64,000 nt of DNA, taken from contig NZ_WVHT01000006.1 in assembly GCF_009834875.1 (NCBI RefSeq), forward strand, positions 248,001-312,000, given 5' to 3'. Numbering within the stretch: the first letter of the stretch is position 1; every line of letters starts with the position of its first letter. The notes under the pieces were generated by a model, which made no database searches, had not been told where the DNA came from, and saw only the letters and a program-made list of their open reading frames with translations. Positions 1 through 9,107 of this stretch are shown one piece after another. The stretch is from Hufsiella arboris (GTDB taxonomy: Bacteria; Bacteroidota; Bacteroidia; Sphingobacteriales; Sphingobacteriaceae). The position numbers and the translations under genes are program-made.

Positions 1-1828
1 GGTCCATTTCCAGGATAACGGTGCGTTTACCGGTCATCGCGAGACTGGCTCCAAGATTCAACGACACAAATGACTTACCTTCGCCGCTCATACTCGATGT
101 GAACAAAATGCTTTGAATGCCTTTGCCTGGCGATAAAAACGCAAGATTTGTTCGCAGCGCACGTATCTGTTCGGCTATGGCGGTTCGGCCGAGTTTGCTA
201 ACAACCAGCGCTTCCTTGTTATCTGTCTCAGCAATCTCTCCGATAATCGGTGCACTGGTAAATTTCTCGATTTCGCGGCGGTTACGAACACGATCGTTCA
301 TCAGATCCCGGCCGTAAACTACGCCAAATGGAACTATTAATCCCACCACAGCGAAAAGCAGGAATATATTTTTCTTCACTGGTTTCACGGGCAACACGCT
401 GCTTCGCGCTTTGTCAACGGTGCGACTATCGTAAACGGCGGAAGCGTAAGACAAGGCTGTTTCTTCGCGCTTTTTCAGCAGATAAGTGTAAAGATCATTT
501 TTTATCGCTTGCTGACGGCTGATGTCGACCAATGTTCGTTCCTTGACAGGAATGGTACGAATGGTCGACTCTATTCCCCTGTTTTGTGTTTCGAGCTGGT
601 CGCGGGTTATCTCGATATTCTTTTTCAGTGTTTGAATATTATCGTAGATATTGGCTTTTATACTGCGGATTTGATCGTCGAGCGATTGTACGATCGGGTT
701 GTCAGGTTTGATAATGCGGATTGTGCTTTGCCGCTGCGTTTGCAATTTAGTAAGCGTTTCAATCAGGCTCAGAAGCGTCGGATCGCTAACACCTAAAGTC
801 GCAGGAACGGTTCCTGAATTATCACCAGTTGAACTGACATACCTTTCGATGCTGTTCAACACGCCCTGCTGTATCTTGACCTGCGAAAGCTGCTGATCAT
901 TTTGCTGAACGTTTTGCAGGAATAATTGCGATTCTGTACTTATATCGGTAATTCCTTCACTCGATTTGAAGTTTTGCACGTTTTTCTCAACGCTGGTTAA
1001 TTCCTGCGATATCAGCTTTAAGCGTTCATCAACAAACACGAGTGTATTAGCTGCAACCTTGTTTTTATCCGCGAGGCCGGCATTGTTATAAGCGTCGACC
1101 AATTTATTCAAAATATCAACGCCTCTGGCTGGCACCGCATCCTGCAAATTAAGTAACAACACTGACGACATCTTGCTGCTTGTTTCAACGGTCAGGTTAT
1201 GGATATAATTTTCAACTACCCATTCGGTTTTCCTGAGTACGGCTTCAACTTCTTTTACATCGGGAGATTTGCCGCTTAGCTCGATGCGAAAAGTTCCGAA
1301 ACTGGTTTTAACAGGCGTGTTTAACGGCACTTTTGCATCATTAAGTTCGACAGTTTGCCGGTCAACAATTTTAATTTGCAGCGGCTTCTTATACGTTTCC
1401 CCGTTGTCTTTCAAAATATGTACATACACCGGTGAGTTCTTGTAAAGCTCTGTCTTCGTCAAACCTTCTTTCGAAAAATAGGAAGCCTGAAGGTTCAGAT
1501 TATTTACAACCTTTTCCATCAGCGTATAAGATTTTAAGATGACGATCTCATTATCTACAATCTTATTAGACGAAAAAATATCAAGCTCTTTCATGAGATC
1601 GTCTTCGCCTACTCCCTTATCCTGATCTTTAATCAGGATGCTGCTTTGAACGTTATATAAAGGTGTTTGCAATTTCAGGTAAACGAAGGCCAATACCAGG
1701 GCAAGCAAAATTGAAATGACGAACCATTTCCAGTAAGCCAGGTATTTTGAAATTAATTCCTTGAAATTAAATTCATTCTGAGGCTCTTCGTGCTGAAAGA
1801 AAAAAGAATCATTGGGCAGATTATTCAT
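1..1828 (-). CDS. Exopolysaccharide transport protein with C-terminal tyrosine autokinase domain (Wzc/GumC type), 3' end cut by window
   Basis: Inner-membrane polysaccharide co-polymerase that controls chain length and is predicted to autophosphorylate on tyrosine. The visible 609 residues begin MNNLPNDSFFF. A first membrane segment (about residues 28-50, YWKWFVISILLALVLAF) is followed by the Wzz-type periplasmic region and a long coiled-coil GNVR-like part. A second membrane segment (NIFLLFAVVGLIVPFGVVYG) precedes the cytoplasmic kinase. The BY-kinase Walker A appears as SSMSGEGKS near residue 580; Walker A', Walker B and the tyrosine tail lie outside the window. The gene starts 36 nt after the Wza-like gene on the same strand, so the two are probably co-transcribed. 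The family is clear; partner proteins and sugar are unknown. Confidence 0.9.
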   Translation of the reverse strand, partial: MNNLPNDSFFFQHEEPQNEFNFKELISKYLAYWKWFVISILLALVLAFVYLKLQTPLYNVQSSILIKDQDKGVGEDDLMKELDIFSSNKIVDNEIVILKSYTLMEKVVNNLNLQASYFSKEGLTKTELYKNSPVYVHILKDNGETYKKPLQIKIVDRQTVELNDAKVPLNTPVKTSFGTFRIELSGKSPDVKEVEAVLRKTEWVVENYIHNLTVETSSKMSSVLLLNLQDAVPARGVDILNKLVDAYNNAGLADKNKVAANTLVFVDERLKLISQELTSVEKNVQNFKSSEGITDISTESQLFLQNVQQNDQQLSQVKIQQGVLNSIERYVSSTGDNSGTVPATLGVSDPTLLSLIETLTKLQTQRQSTIRIIKPDNPIVQSLDDQIRSIKANIYDNIQTLKKNIEITRDQLETQNRGIESTIRTIPVKERTLVDISRQQAIKNDLYTYLLKKREETALSYASAVYDSRTVDKARSSVLPVKPVKKNIFLLFAVVGLIVPFGVVYGRDLMNDRVRNRREIEKFTSAPIIGEIAETDNKEALVVSKLGRTAIAEQIRALRTNLAFLSPGKGIQSILFTSSMSGEGKSFVSLNLGASLAMTGKRTVILEMD

Positions 1829-1864
1829 TTATTCCTTTTTAGATGTAAGAATTACGGGTGCAGA

Positions 1865-2650
1865 TTATTTCAAGATCACTGTCAGCAGAGATACTGCGCT
1901 GATCAGCAATGGCAATAACTGCACAAGTCTGTCGGTTGATGTCAACTTTCCACTTGAAGGCTCGACGTACACTACGTCGTTAGCATGCAGGTAATAATAC
2001 GGCGAGTTAAACATGTTCCGGCTGGTAAGATCAACGTGGCCGAACTCGCGTTTTCCATCGGTTTCACGCACAACCATTATATTTTTTCGTTTTCCGTAAA
2101 TAGTAAGATCGCCGGCAAGCGCTAAAGCTTGTGGGACCGTGATCTGCTCATTAGGTATCGTGTAAACCGATGGTCGTACAACTTCTCCCAAAATCGATAT
2201 CTTAAAATTTATCAGCCTGACATTTACGGTTGGCTGCTGCAGATATTTATCGAGCTTTTCAGTGATCAGATCGGTTGTTTGTTTAACGGTTAAACCGGAA
2301 ACCTTTAATTTTCCTACCAACGGCAAAGTGATATTTCCATCAACATCAATCAGATATCCTTCGGCGGCAGCCGGTGCGTTGTTGGTAATGTTTTGCGATG
2401 TGTTCGCTCTTGAAGCTTCAACGTAGGGATTAAACATCGAATTGGCTTCAGGACTCAAACTGTTCACCATCACAGAAAGTATATCACCTGTTTGCAGCTT
2501 AATAACATAGGCCTGTTGTACGTTCATTGCAGTCAAAGAATCTTTGGTGTTGGTGCTTTGAAAATATGTAACGTCTTTTTGGCTCACACATGAGAAAAAG
2601 CCAAAACTTATAAAAAGAAATAAAAAGTTTCTGAAAATCCTATTCTTCAT
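1865..2650 (-). CDS. Polysaccharide export outer-membrane lipoprotein (Wza/BexD-like)
   Basis: Predicted outer-membrane export protein for capsule or exopolysaccharide. The chosen start gives MKNRIFRNFLFLF followed by a lipobox-like GFFSC, a typical lipoprotein signal; an upstream in-frame ATG at 2698 would add 16 residues with no signal character. After the lipid-anchor Cys comes a Poly_export domain (KLQTGDILSVMVNSL; YLIDVDGNITLPLVGKLKVSGLTV) and an SLBB-like domain (ISILGEVVRPSVYTIP). The C-terminal segment LVQLLPLLISAVSLLTVIL is hydrophobic and may cross the outer membrane as in Wza. It sits directly upstream of the tyrosine autokinase gene, with which it should form the envelope-spanning export machine. 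Confidence 0.9.
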   Translation of the reverse strand: MKNRIFRNFLFLFISFGFFSCVSQKDVTYFQSTNTKDSLTAMNVQQAYVIKLQTGDILSVMVNSLSPEANSMFNPYVEASRANTSQNITNNAPAAAEGYLIDVDGNITLPLVGKLKVSGLTVKQTTDLITEKLDKYLQQPTVNVRLINFKISILGEVVRPSVYTIPNEQITVPQALALAGDLTIYGKRKNIMVVRETDGKREFGHVDLTSRNMFNSPYYYLHANDVVYVEPSSGKLTSTDRLVQLLPLLISAVSLLTVILK

Positions 2651-3492
2651 AAAATGATTAAAATGTCCATAATTTGAAAGCCGTTTAAAGGCTTTCATTG
2701 TTGGGAACGTCTCCCGAAATGCCAGTTAAAAAATGGCTCGGTCAATCATCTATGCAGTTTAAATGCAAGGCTTTCTGGCTTTTTAAGTAGCTGTTCATTA
2801 ATATGTTTTTCATAGGTAGTGGGCAAATTACTTACTAATCCACCAATTATTATTTTGACAATAAACCTTGGTTTCTTTACATCAATTTCAACCTAAACGG
2901 TCCTTTATAAGAAATATTTCAATAAAATGTTTTTTAATTAACTAAATCAAAATCGTGATTTACTCATTTTACTTAATTAATAGATGATTGGTTACGTTAA
3001 ATTTTAATAAAAGTATAAATGGCCGATAGTCACCGGAATAGGCGTGGCAAATAAAATTTAGTGTTAGAAAAAAAGCAAAGGGCTTTCAGTCAGATGTAAT
3101 TAAGAAAGGGAGTGTGAAATTGCCTAATGAAAATTAAACAAAGGTACAGACTGCTTTAGAAAATATAATATCGTTAATAAAATAAGCGATACACATACAT
3201 TCGCAATGATGTAAACATACAAATCTGAAGGGATTGCTACAGATACTTTTTGTTTGGTCTTTTTCTTGGTTAGCACGATCTGAAAAACTAAATGCAATTA
3301 ACAAAAAAAACGCCTTAAGCCGACCGGAAGATAACTTTTTACGTAACTTTTTACAAACAAGCCCGTTGGCTAATAAAAACCAAAAAAACATTTAATAAAA
3401 ATTAGATTTTGTTAATACAATTTACTTCCCGTGGAAGCGTTTCAAATTTTATCTACCGAATAAAACAAGTTTAAATACTGCTATCTACCCTT
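2651..3492. other. Long AT-rich intergenic region between divergent polysaccharide genes
   Basis: About 840 bases with no convincing gene. An 85-codon minus-strand ORF at 3134-3391 is rejected because it is low-complexity and lysine/phenylalanine-rich. The clearest signal is a minus-strand TACCTTTG (3139-3146), matching the Bacteroidota -7 consensus TAnnTTTG; it would give the wza-like gene a leader of nearly 490 nt. I see no good -33 TTG upstream of it. No exact TAnnTTTG precedes the plus-strand CapC-type gene at 3493. Several A/T tracts are present, but no strong terminator or long inverted repeat. Confidence 0.5.
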
Positions 3493-4257
3493 ATGTTAAA
3501 CATTTTCAGAAAAAAAATCTCAGAAATCAGTTTCGAAAATATCGGGATTGATATTCATTCTCACTTACTTCCGGGCCTTGATGACGGCTCAAAAACTATC
3601 ATTCAAAGCGTTGATTTTATCAAACGTTTGCAAAAGTTTGGTTTTGAAAAGTTTGTTTGTACGCCACATATCTTCATGGAGGTATATCCCAATAACAAAG
3701 AAACTATTTCTGCTGCCCTGGCGTCTTTAAATTCACTTCCTGAAATTAAGTCAATGCCTGTTACGGTTGAAGCTGCAGCCGAATACATGATGGATGAAAA
3801 CTTTGATGACCTATTATTGAACGACCAGGTGCTGTGTTTACCTGATAATCATGTGCTTATCGAAATGTCATACCAGGTTGAATCACGGAACATCAGCCAA
3901 TATGTTTTTAACCTGCTCGCGAAAGGATATAAGCCGATTTTAGCGCATCCGGAAAGATATACTTATTATCACGACAATATGCAGCCACTTATAGCGCTTA
4001 AAGACGCCGGATGTTTGTTCCAGCTTAACCTATTATCAGTAACAGGATATTACGGCAAACGGGTAAAAGCAGCCGCTGTTAAGTTATTGAGTGAAAAGCT
4101 CATTGATTTCGCTGGCACCGATCTTCACCACGAGAGACATTTAAGGATGTTTGAAGATATTACCAAATGGCAGGATTGCTATCATTATCTACGGAATTAT
4201 CCATTCAGAAACAGAGAATTATTTGGCATGTCATTGACATCTGTCAAAGCATCTTAA
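3493..4257 (+). CDS. CpsB/CapC-type tyrosine-protein phosphatase (PHP fold)
   Basis: Manganese-dependent PHP-family phosphatase that removes phosphate from the tyrosine tail of BY-kinases and so tunes polysaccharide export (EC 3.1.3.48 by family). The metal-binding N-terminal motif is seen as IDIHSHLLPGLDDGSKT, followed by CTPHI, a conserved mid-protein Glu/His region (LIEMSYQ; PILAHPERY) and the C-terminal GTDLHHERH. At 254 residues it has the usual length for YwqE/CapC proteins. It faces away from the autokinase and Wza-like genes across an 840-nt gap, so it is linked by neighbourhood but not by operon. Function is confident at family level; the substrate kinase is inferred to be the neighbour at 1-1828. 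Confidence 0.88.
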   Translation: MLNIFRKKISEISFENIGIDIHSHLLPGLDDGSKTIIQSVDFIKRLQKFGFEKFVCTPHIFMEVYPNNKETISAALASLNSLPEIKSMPVTVEAAAEYMMDENFDDLLLNDQVLCLPDNHVLIEMSYQVESRNISQYVFNLLAKGYKPILAHPERYTYYHDNMQPLIALKDAGCLFQLNLLSVTGYYGKRVKAAAVKLLSEKLIDFAGTDLHHERHLRMFEDITKWQDCYHYLRNYPFRNRELFGMSLTSVKAS

Positions 4258-4305
4258 TATTTCAAAACTATTCCCTTAATATTTAATTTGTTAACATTTG
4301 CAACG

Positions 4306-4313
4306 TATCTTTG
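4306..4313 (+). promoter_or_regulatory. -7 promoter box TATCTTTG upstream of mqo
   Basis: Exact match to the Bacteroidota -7 consensus TAnnTTTG, with a TTTG 15 nt upstream (4287-4290) as a possible, closely spaced -33 element. It places the transcript start near 4318 and the ATG at 4332. This is one reason for rejecting the in-frame TTG at 4311, which lies inside the box. Confidence 0.6.
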
Positions 4314-4331
4314 CGAACTCAACAACTTTTT

Positions 4332-5849
4332 ATGGGAAATACTGAAAAAACTTCGAAAAAAGATCCGGATGTAGTTCTTATTGGCGCCGGTATTATGAGC
4401 GCAACACTCGGTATTATGCTGAAAGAATTTCAGCCTGATATTAAGATCGAAGTTTTTGAACGACTGGATGTTATCGCTGGTGAAAGTTCCGATGCATGGA
4501 ACAATGCCGGCACAGGCCATTCTGCTTTATGCGAGCTAAATTACACTCCTCAAAAAGCTGACGGGTCGGTCGATATTTCAAAAGCTATAAAAATCGCAGA
4601 ACAATTTGAAGTATCGAAGGAATTCTGGGCATATCTTGTAAAAAATAAAATTGTTGGTTCTCCGGAGACATTCATTAGCAGCGTCCCGCACATGAGTTTC
4701 GTTTGGGGCGAAAAGAACGTTTCATTTCTCAAAAAACGCCATGAAGCGTTAACCCAAAACAACCTTTTTAAAGGGATGGAATATTCAGAAGATCACCAGC
4801 AGATATCCGAATGGATGCCATTGGTAATGGGTGGCCGTAAAAAGAGCCAGAAAGTTGCAGCAACAAAAATGGATATTGGTACCGACGTTAATTTTGGTGC
4901 ACTTTCACGTGAGCTATTCGATTACCTTGGAAAACTTGAAGGTGTAAAAATTAGCCTGAGCAGCGAGGTACGTGATATTTATCAAGATAAAAAAGGTAAG
5001 TGGCATTTGGAACTTAAAAACCTTCAAACAAAGAAAAAACGGCAGCTTTGCACACGTTTTATATTTGTTGGCGCAGGTGGCGGTTCACTTCCACTCCTGG
5101 AAAAATCTGACATTCCTGAAAGCAAAGGATATGGAGGCTTCCCGGTAAGCGGTCAGTGGTTGAAATGCACCAATCCTGAAATCATAAAAAAACATGAAGC
5201 TAAAGTATATGGAAAAGCTGCCGTTGGTTCTCCGCCAATGTCAGTTCCACACCTTGACACCCGTATGATTAACGGTGAAAAAGCGCTGCTGTTTGGTCCA
5301 TACGCCGGTTTTACTACGAAATTTTTGAAAAACGGATCGATACTGGATTTGCCTAAATCAATTAAAATAAGCAACATCCGCCCGATGCTGGCCGCAGGCC
5401 TTGATAATATCCCACTGACAAAATATTTGATTAACCAGGTTCGGCAAAGTCCTGAAGACAGGCTTAATGCGTTAAAGGAATATTTTCCGGAAGCAAAAAT
5501 GGAAGATTGGGAACTTGAGATCGCAGGACAACGTGTACAGGTAATCAAGAAAGACGAAAAGCAAGGCGGCGTTCTTGAATTTGGTACAGAAGTAGTCACC
5601 TCGTCTGATGGGAGTATTTCCGCATTGCTCGGTGCTTCTCCCGGCGCTTCCACTTCGGTTTCAATTATGTTTGAGCTTATCGAACGCTGCTTTAACAATC
5701 AGTTTAACTCGGAGGCTTGGCAACAAAAAATCAGGGACATGATTCCGACGTTTGGTAAATCATTAAACGATTCGGCCGAATTATGTGAGGAAACACGAAC
5801 TCAAACAAGCGACTTACTAAAACTACAGGTCGAGGAAAAAATGCATTAA
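4332..5849 (+). CDS. mqo: Malate:quinone oxidoreductase
   Basis: FAD-dependent peripheral membrane enzyme oxidising malate to oxaloacetate and passing electrons to menaquinone (EC 1.1.5.4), so it serves both the TCA cycle and respiration. The N-terminal dinucleotide-binding motif is VVLIGAGIMSATLG, followed by ERLDVIAGESSDAWNNAGTGHSALCELNYTP, a highly characteristic Mqo stretch. Later parts (FIFVGAGGGSLPLLEKS, GFPVSGQW, LLGASPGASTSVSIM) also match the family. From the ATG it is 505 residues, the normal length; a TTG seven codons upstream is discounted because it sits in the promoter. The gene stands alone on the plus strand and converges on the PQQ-dehydrogenase gene with 13 nt between the stops. 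Confidence 0.96.
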   Translation: MGNTEKTSKKDPDVVLIGAGIMSATLGIMLKEFQPDIKIEVFERLDVIAGESSDAWNNAGTGHSALCELNYTPQKADGSVDISKAIKIAEQFEVSKEFWAYLVKNKIVGSPETFISSVPHMSFVWGEKNVSFLKKRHEALTQNNLFKGMEYSEDHQQISEWMPLVMGGRKKSQKVAATKMDIGTDVNFGALSRELFDYLGKLEGVKISLSSEVRDIYQDKKGKWHLELKNLQTKKKRQLCTRFIFVGAGGGSLPLLEKSDIPESKGYGGFPVSGQWLKCTNPEIIKKHEAKVYGKAAVGSPPMSVPHLDTRMINGEKALLFGPYAGFTTKFLKNGSILDLPKSIKISNIRPMLAAGLDNIPLTKYLINQVRQSPEDRLNALKEYFPEAKMEDWELEIAGQRVQVIKKDEKQGGVLEFGTEVVTSSDGSISALLGASPGASTSVSIMFELIERCFNNQFNSEAWQQKIRDMIPTFGKSLNDSAELCEETRTQTSDLLKLQVEEKMH

Positions 5850-5862
5850 CAGGTTATATGGC

Positions 5863-8043
5863 CTATAAAGAATAGGCTACATAACTATCTCCCGATTTCG
5901 TTCCGAGTTTACCTCCGCCGCAGGCAATTACCACATATTGCTTTCCATTTACCTGGAAAATAGCCGGCGTAGCGAATCCAGACGCCGGTAAATTAAAAGT
6001 TGCGAGTAATTTCCCGTTACGCTTGTTAAATGCCCGGAGCTTCGAATCGCTGGTCGCGGCGATAAAAACGATTCCTCCTGCCGTAACAACCGGACCACCA
6101 TAATTTTCGGTACCTGTCGGAGCGCCATTATTTTTAAATCGCGCATCATTACCTAGCGGAATTTTCCACTCGAACTTACCGCTTTCCATATTAATCGCAT
6201 TTAATGTACCCCAAGGCGGACTAATTGCAGGATATCCTTCCTTACTTAGAAATTTATTATACCCGGTGTTTGTATAAGGCATATCCAGATAAGGGTCATC
6301 CGCCTTCGGCTGGGCTTTGAACGATTTGGATTGTAATCCTTTGTCGTCAAGAACAAAAGAGGCAATTGCATTCTTCTCTTCCTCATTTAACTGCTTAAAC
6401 GCGGGCATCATTCTGCGGCCGGTTGAAATAAGTTGTTTAAAGCTAACAAGATTGTATCGCTTATTTATTCCAATAAGGCTTGGATAATTTCCAGATCCTT
6501 CGCGCTGTGGGCCGTGACAGGCAATGCAATTTTGTAAGTACAGCGATTTCCCAGCAAGCAAATTGCTTTGCGAAACAGGCGATTCCTTTTTTATCGCGAT
6601 CATTTTCAGCACCCAGGGCATCTCATTCGCATTAACGTAAAGCAACTTACTTTTCGGATCGAACGCTGCGCCTCCCCACTCGCCGCCGCCATCAAATCCG
6701 GGGAATAAAACAGTGCCTTGTTTTGATGGCGGATTAAACATATTGCCATTTTTATAAGAGGCGAGCTGTTGTATTATTTCTCGTTGTGAATCTTCCGGCA
6801 ATAACTTGTTAACGTCTGCTTCAGTAAACTTTTGCCTCATAAACGGTTCAGGCAAGCTTGGTATAGGTTGGGTTGGCCAAAGTTTTTCCCCGTCAAGCTC
6901 GGTATCTGTTGGTACAGCCGTTTCTTTAACAGGATATAAAGGCTTGCCAGTTTCGCGATTTAACACAAAGACAAATCCTGTTTTAGTGGTTTGCGCCAGA
7001 GCATCAATCTCTTTTCCATCCTTATTTATTGTAAAAAGTACTGGCGGCGCCGGAAGATCGCGGTCCCAAACATCGTGGTGGATATCCTGGAAATACCAGA
7101 CAAGCTTCCCTGTTGAGGCATTGAGCGCGACCAGGCAATCAGCAAAAAGATTATAACCGGTTCGTTTACCACCGTAAAAATCAAATGATGCGGAACCTAT
7201 CGGAGCGTAAACGATGCCTCGCTTTTCATCAAGACTGAAACCGCTCCAGCAATTTGCTCCGCCAATATGTTTGTATGCCTCTTTATCCTCCCATGAGTCA
7301 TAGCCCTGCTCGCCGGGATGCGGAATAGTATGAAACAGCCATGCCAGTTTACCGGTTTTTACATCGAAGGCCCGTATATGCCCGGGAGCGGCGTTCGCGC
7401 CTTCATCAACACGTGAACCGAGGATCAGTAAATTGTTAAAAATAACGCCCGGAGTGGTGCAGCTTACAAAAAGATCTTTAACATCACGACCCAGCCCTTC
7501 ATGTAAATCCAGTTTCCCCTTTATACCAAAATCACTTACCGGCTTTCCCGTTTTAGCGTTAATAGCATACAGCTCAGAACCTGCCGTGTAAAAAATCCTT
7601 TTGTCCTGCTTCCCGTCCGTCCAGTATGTAACACCCCTGCAGTTGTTCAGAATAAAGAACATTTTTTTGTCGGAACTGAGAGAGTCAAAAGGATTAAACA
7701 TCCATTTTATTTTTCCAGTGGATGCGTTCAGGGCAAACAGCTTCATTTGCGGAGAGGTACCGTATAAAATACTGTCTATTACTATCGGGTTACATTGGAT
7801 TTGGGAATGATTTACTGTATCAGCATCGCCTGTATCAAATTGCCATGCTACTTTTAATTTTGATACGTTGCTGGTATCAATTTCATCAAGCGTTGAATAT
7901 TTGATATTTGTTTTAGAACCGTTGTAGACCTGCCAGGAATCATGTTTTTCAGTTGATGAATGGCAAGCAAATAAACAGCTCAAAGCGTAAATCGGGAGTG
8001 AAAACCTGAAAAGTTTTTCAGAACGAATACTAAATTTTATCAT
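5863..8043 (-). CDS. PQQ-dependent dehydrogenase lipoprotein with an inserted cytochrome c domain
   Basis: Predicted periplasmic or outer-leaflet quinoprotein dehydrogenase (alcohol or sugar oxidising by family) with its own haem c for electron exit. The start gives a signal ending LSCLFAC, a good lipobox. An eight-bladed PQQ propeller begins at WQVYNGSKTNIKYSTLDEID and runs through repeated GKLVW-type blade motifs. The haem motif CIACH lies at about residues 506-510, with an axial methionine candidate in GRRMMPAF. After the haem domain the propeller resumes (SPPWGTLNAINMESGKFEWKIPLG to the C-terminal VVIACGGGKLGTKSGD). The cytochrome is thus inserted between blades rather than appended. No PQQ biosynthesis genes are visible nearby. 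The substrate cannot be read from the sequence. Confidence 0.85.
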   Translation of the reverse strand: MIKFSIRSEKLFRFSLPIYALSCLFACHSSTEKHDSWQVYNGSKTNIKYSTLDEIDTSNVSKLKVAWQFDTGDADTVNHSQIQCNPIVIDSILYGTSPQMKLFALNASTGKIKWMFNPFDSLSSDKKMFFILNNCRGVTYWTDGKQDKRIFYTAGSELYAINAKTGKPVSDFGIKGKLDLHEGLGRDVKDLFVSCTTPGVIFNNLLILGSRVDEGANAAPGHIRAFDVKTGKLAWLFHTIPHPGEQGYDSWEDKEAYKHIGGANCWSGFSLDEKRGIVYAPIGSASFDFYGGKRTGYNLFADCLVALNASTGKLVWYFQDIHHDVWDRDLPAPPVLFTINKDGKEIDALAQTTKTGFVFVLNRETGKPLYPVKETAVPTDTELDGEKLWPTQPIPSLPEPFMRQKFTEADVNKLLPEDSQREIIQQLASYKNGNMFNPPSKQGTVLFPGFDGGGEWGGAAFDPKSKLLYVNANEMPWVLKMIAIKKESPVSQSNLLAGKSLYLQNCIACHGPQREGSGNYPSLIGINKRYNLVSFKQLISTGRRMMPAFKQLNEEEKNAIASFVLDDKGLQSKSFKAQPKADDPYLDMPYTNTGYNKFLSKEGYPAISPPWGTLNAINMESGKFEWKIPLGNDARFKNNGAPTGTENYGGPVVTAGGIVFIAATSDSKLRAFNKRNGKLLATFNLPASGFATPAIFQVNGKQYVVIACGGGKLGTKSGDSYVAYSL

Positions 8044-8122
8044 TTGGTTTATAGCTGATATTGAGAAATCAACCTTTGGTTGATCCTAAAATACAGCTAA
8101 TCCAGTACATGAAGAAAAATTG

Positions 8123-8977
8123 TTAACGTTCTTTCAAGATCCTGGTTCCAAGATATAAAACAACCAGATCTTCCATCAGACCTATTAACGGGTCAGGCAG
8201 ATTAGCTTGCTTTACAAGCCTTTTCCGCAGATAAAAAAACAGATATGTTGAACCAATTGCTGAAACTGCGCCAATTATGCCGCCAGCTAAGGCCGGCCTG
8301 TTTTGCTTTTTACTGATTACCGCGGCAGATAATGCTCCGGACAACACACGGGCTATTACGCCTCCAGCTTTTGTCCGGTTTGGCGTCCACGGAAGTTTAT
8401 CGCCAATAAATTCCAGCGCTACGTTTGTGCCGGTGATTGCCGACGTTACCGGTGACTCCATAAATTTAAAGTATGAATCCTGAAGCGATTTCGGGCTCCT
8501 TTGACAAAGGCGGCTTGTGAACGCCGGTGCTGCGGATGCGCGCATGCCTGCCATAATTCCGGCCAATATTTCATTCCTGAAGTTATTCTGCACAATTAAA
8601 ACACGACCATCTTCTGCGATCCATAGTTTGGCGTATTCCAGATCTGCGGTTTTAAAACCTTTAGATTGTCCGGGCACAATTGCTGTAAACGCATCTGAAA
8701 AATATTTGACCAAATCGTAATTACTGACAATAGCAATCCGGTTCCACTTTGAAAAATTTTGCAATCCCAGCTTTAGGTCGTTAAACCACGCGCCGAGACT
8801 GAAATTGGGAAGTTCCGTATCTATGAAAAGCAAAAAATTAATTTTTCCGGTCCGCGAGATCAGGTCATTAATGGCTGGAATAACAACTTTTTCATAGTCA
8901 TCTTTAGTCACCTGGCCAGTCGCCCGAAAACCGGCAGCGTTGGAAGGTAAATCATTGAACTGCTCTATCATAGTCAC
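8123..8977 (-). CDS. SpoIIAA-like (STAS/SEC14) domain fused to a DUF4126-like membrane domain
   Basis: A 284-residue single ORF with two apparently unrelated parts. Residues 1 to about 125 (MTMIEQFNDLPSNAAGFRA, VTKDDYEKVVIPAINDLI, FLLFIDTELPNFSLGAWFND, KWNRIAIVSNYDLVKYFSDA) match the small SpoIIAA-like/STAS-SEC14 family, usually a stand-alone protein of this size. From about 140 (GIMAGMRASAAPAFTS; EFIGDKLPWTPNRTKAGGVIARVLSGAL; IIGAVSAIGSTYLFFYLRKRL) it resembles DUF4126 membrane proteins, with several hydrophobic helices. No frameshift is needed to join them. Start options MTMIEQF and MIEQF differ by two residues; I chose the first. The function of neither half is established. Confidence 0.75.
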   Translation of the reverse strand: MTMIEQFNDLPSNAAGFRATGQVTKDDYEKVVIPAINDLISRTGKINFLLFIDTELPNFSLGAWFNDLKLGLQNFSKWNRIAIVSNYDLVKYFSDAFTAIVPGQSKGFKTADLEYAKLWIAEDGRVLIVQNNFRNEILAGIMAGMRASAAPAFTSRLCQRSPKSLQDSYFKFMESPVTSAITGTNVALEFIGDKLPWTPNRTKAGGVIARVLSGALSAAVISKKQNRPALAGGIIGAVSAIGSTYLFFYLRKRLVKQANLPDPLIGLMEDLVVLYLGTRILKER

Positions 8978-9107
8978 GTTTTTTAACTAACATTGAAATG
9001 CCGCTAATGTTGAAAACATTTGACAATCTTCAGCAGCTTTCCAGTTGGCAGACATTGGGATTTAATTAATTTCGCAGTCTGTTAACTACTTGATATTATT
9101 TAGTATT

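Noticed and set aside
3134-3391. 85-codon minus-strand ORF in the polysaccharide intergenic gap
   Set aside because: Low-complexity Lys/Phe/Ser translation, no domain, no promoter or start context; looks like chance in AT-rich DNA.
4311-4331. TTG start seven codons upstream of mqo
   Set aside because: It lies in the TATCTTTG promoter box; ATG 4332 fits the family.
5853-5885. Dyad GCCTAT/ATAGGC with outer GTTAT/ATAAC between mqo and the PQQ-dehydrogenase stops
   Set aside because: Possible bidirectional terminator, but it has no T tract and overlaps coding sequence, so it is not listed.
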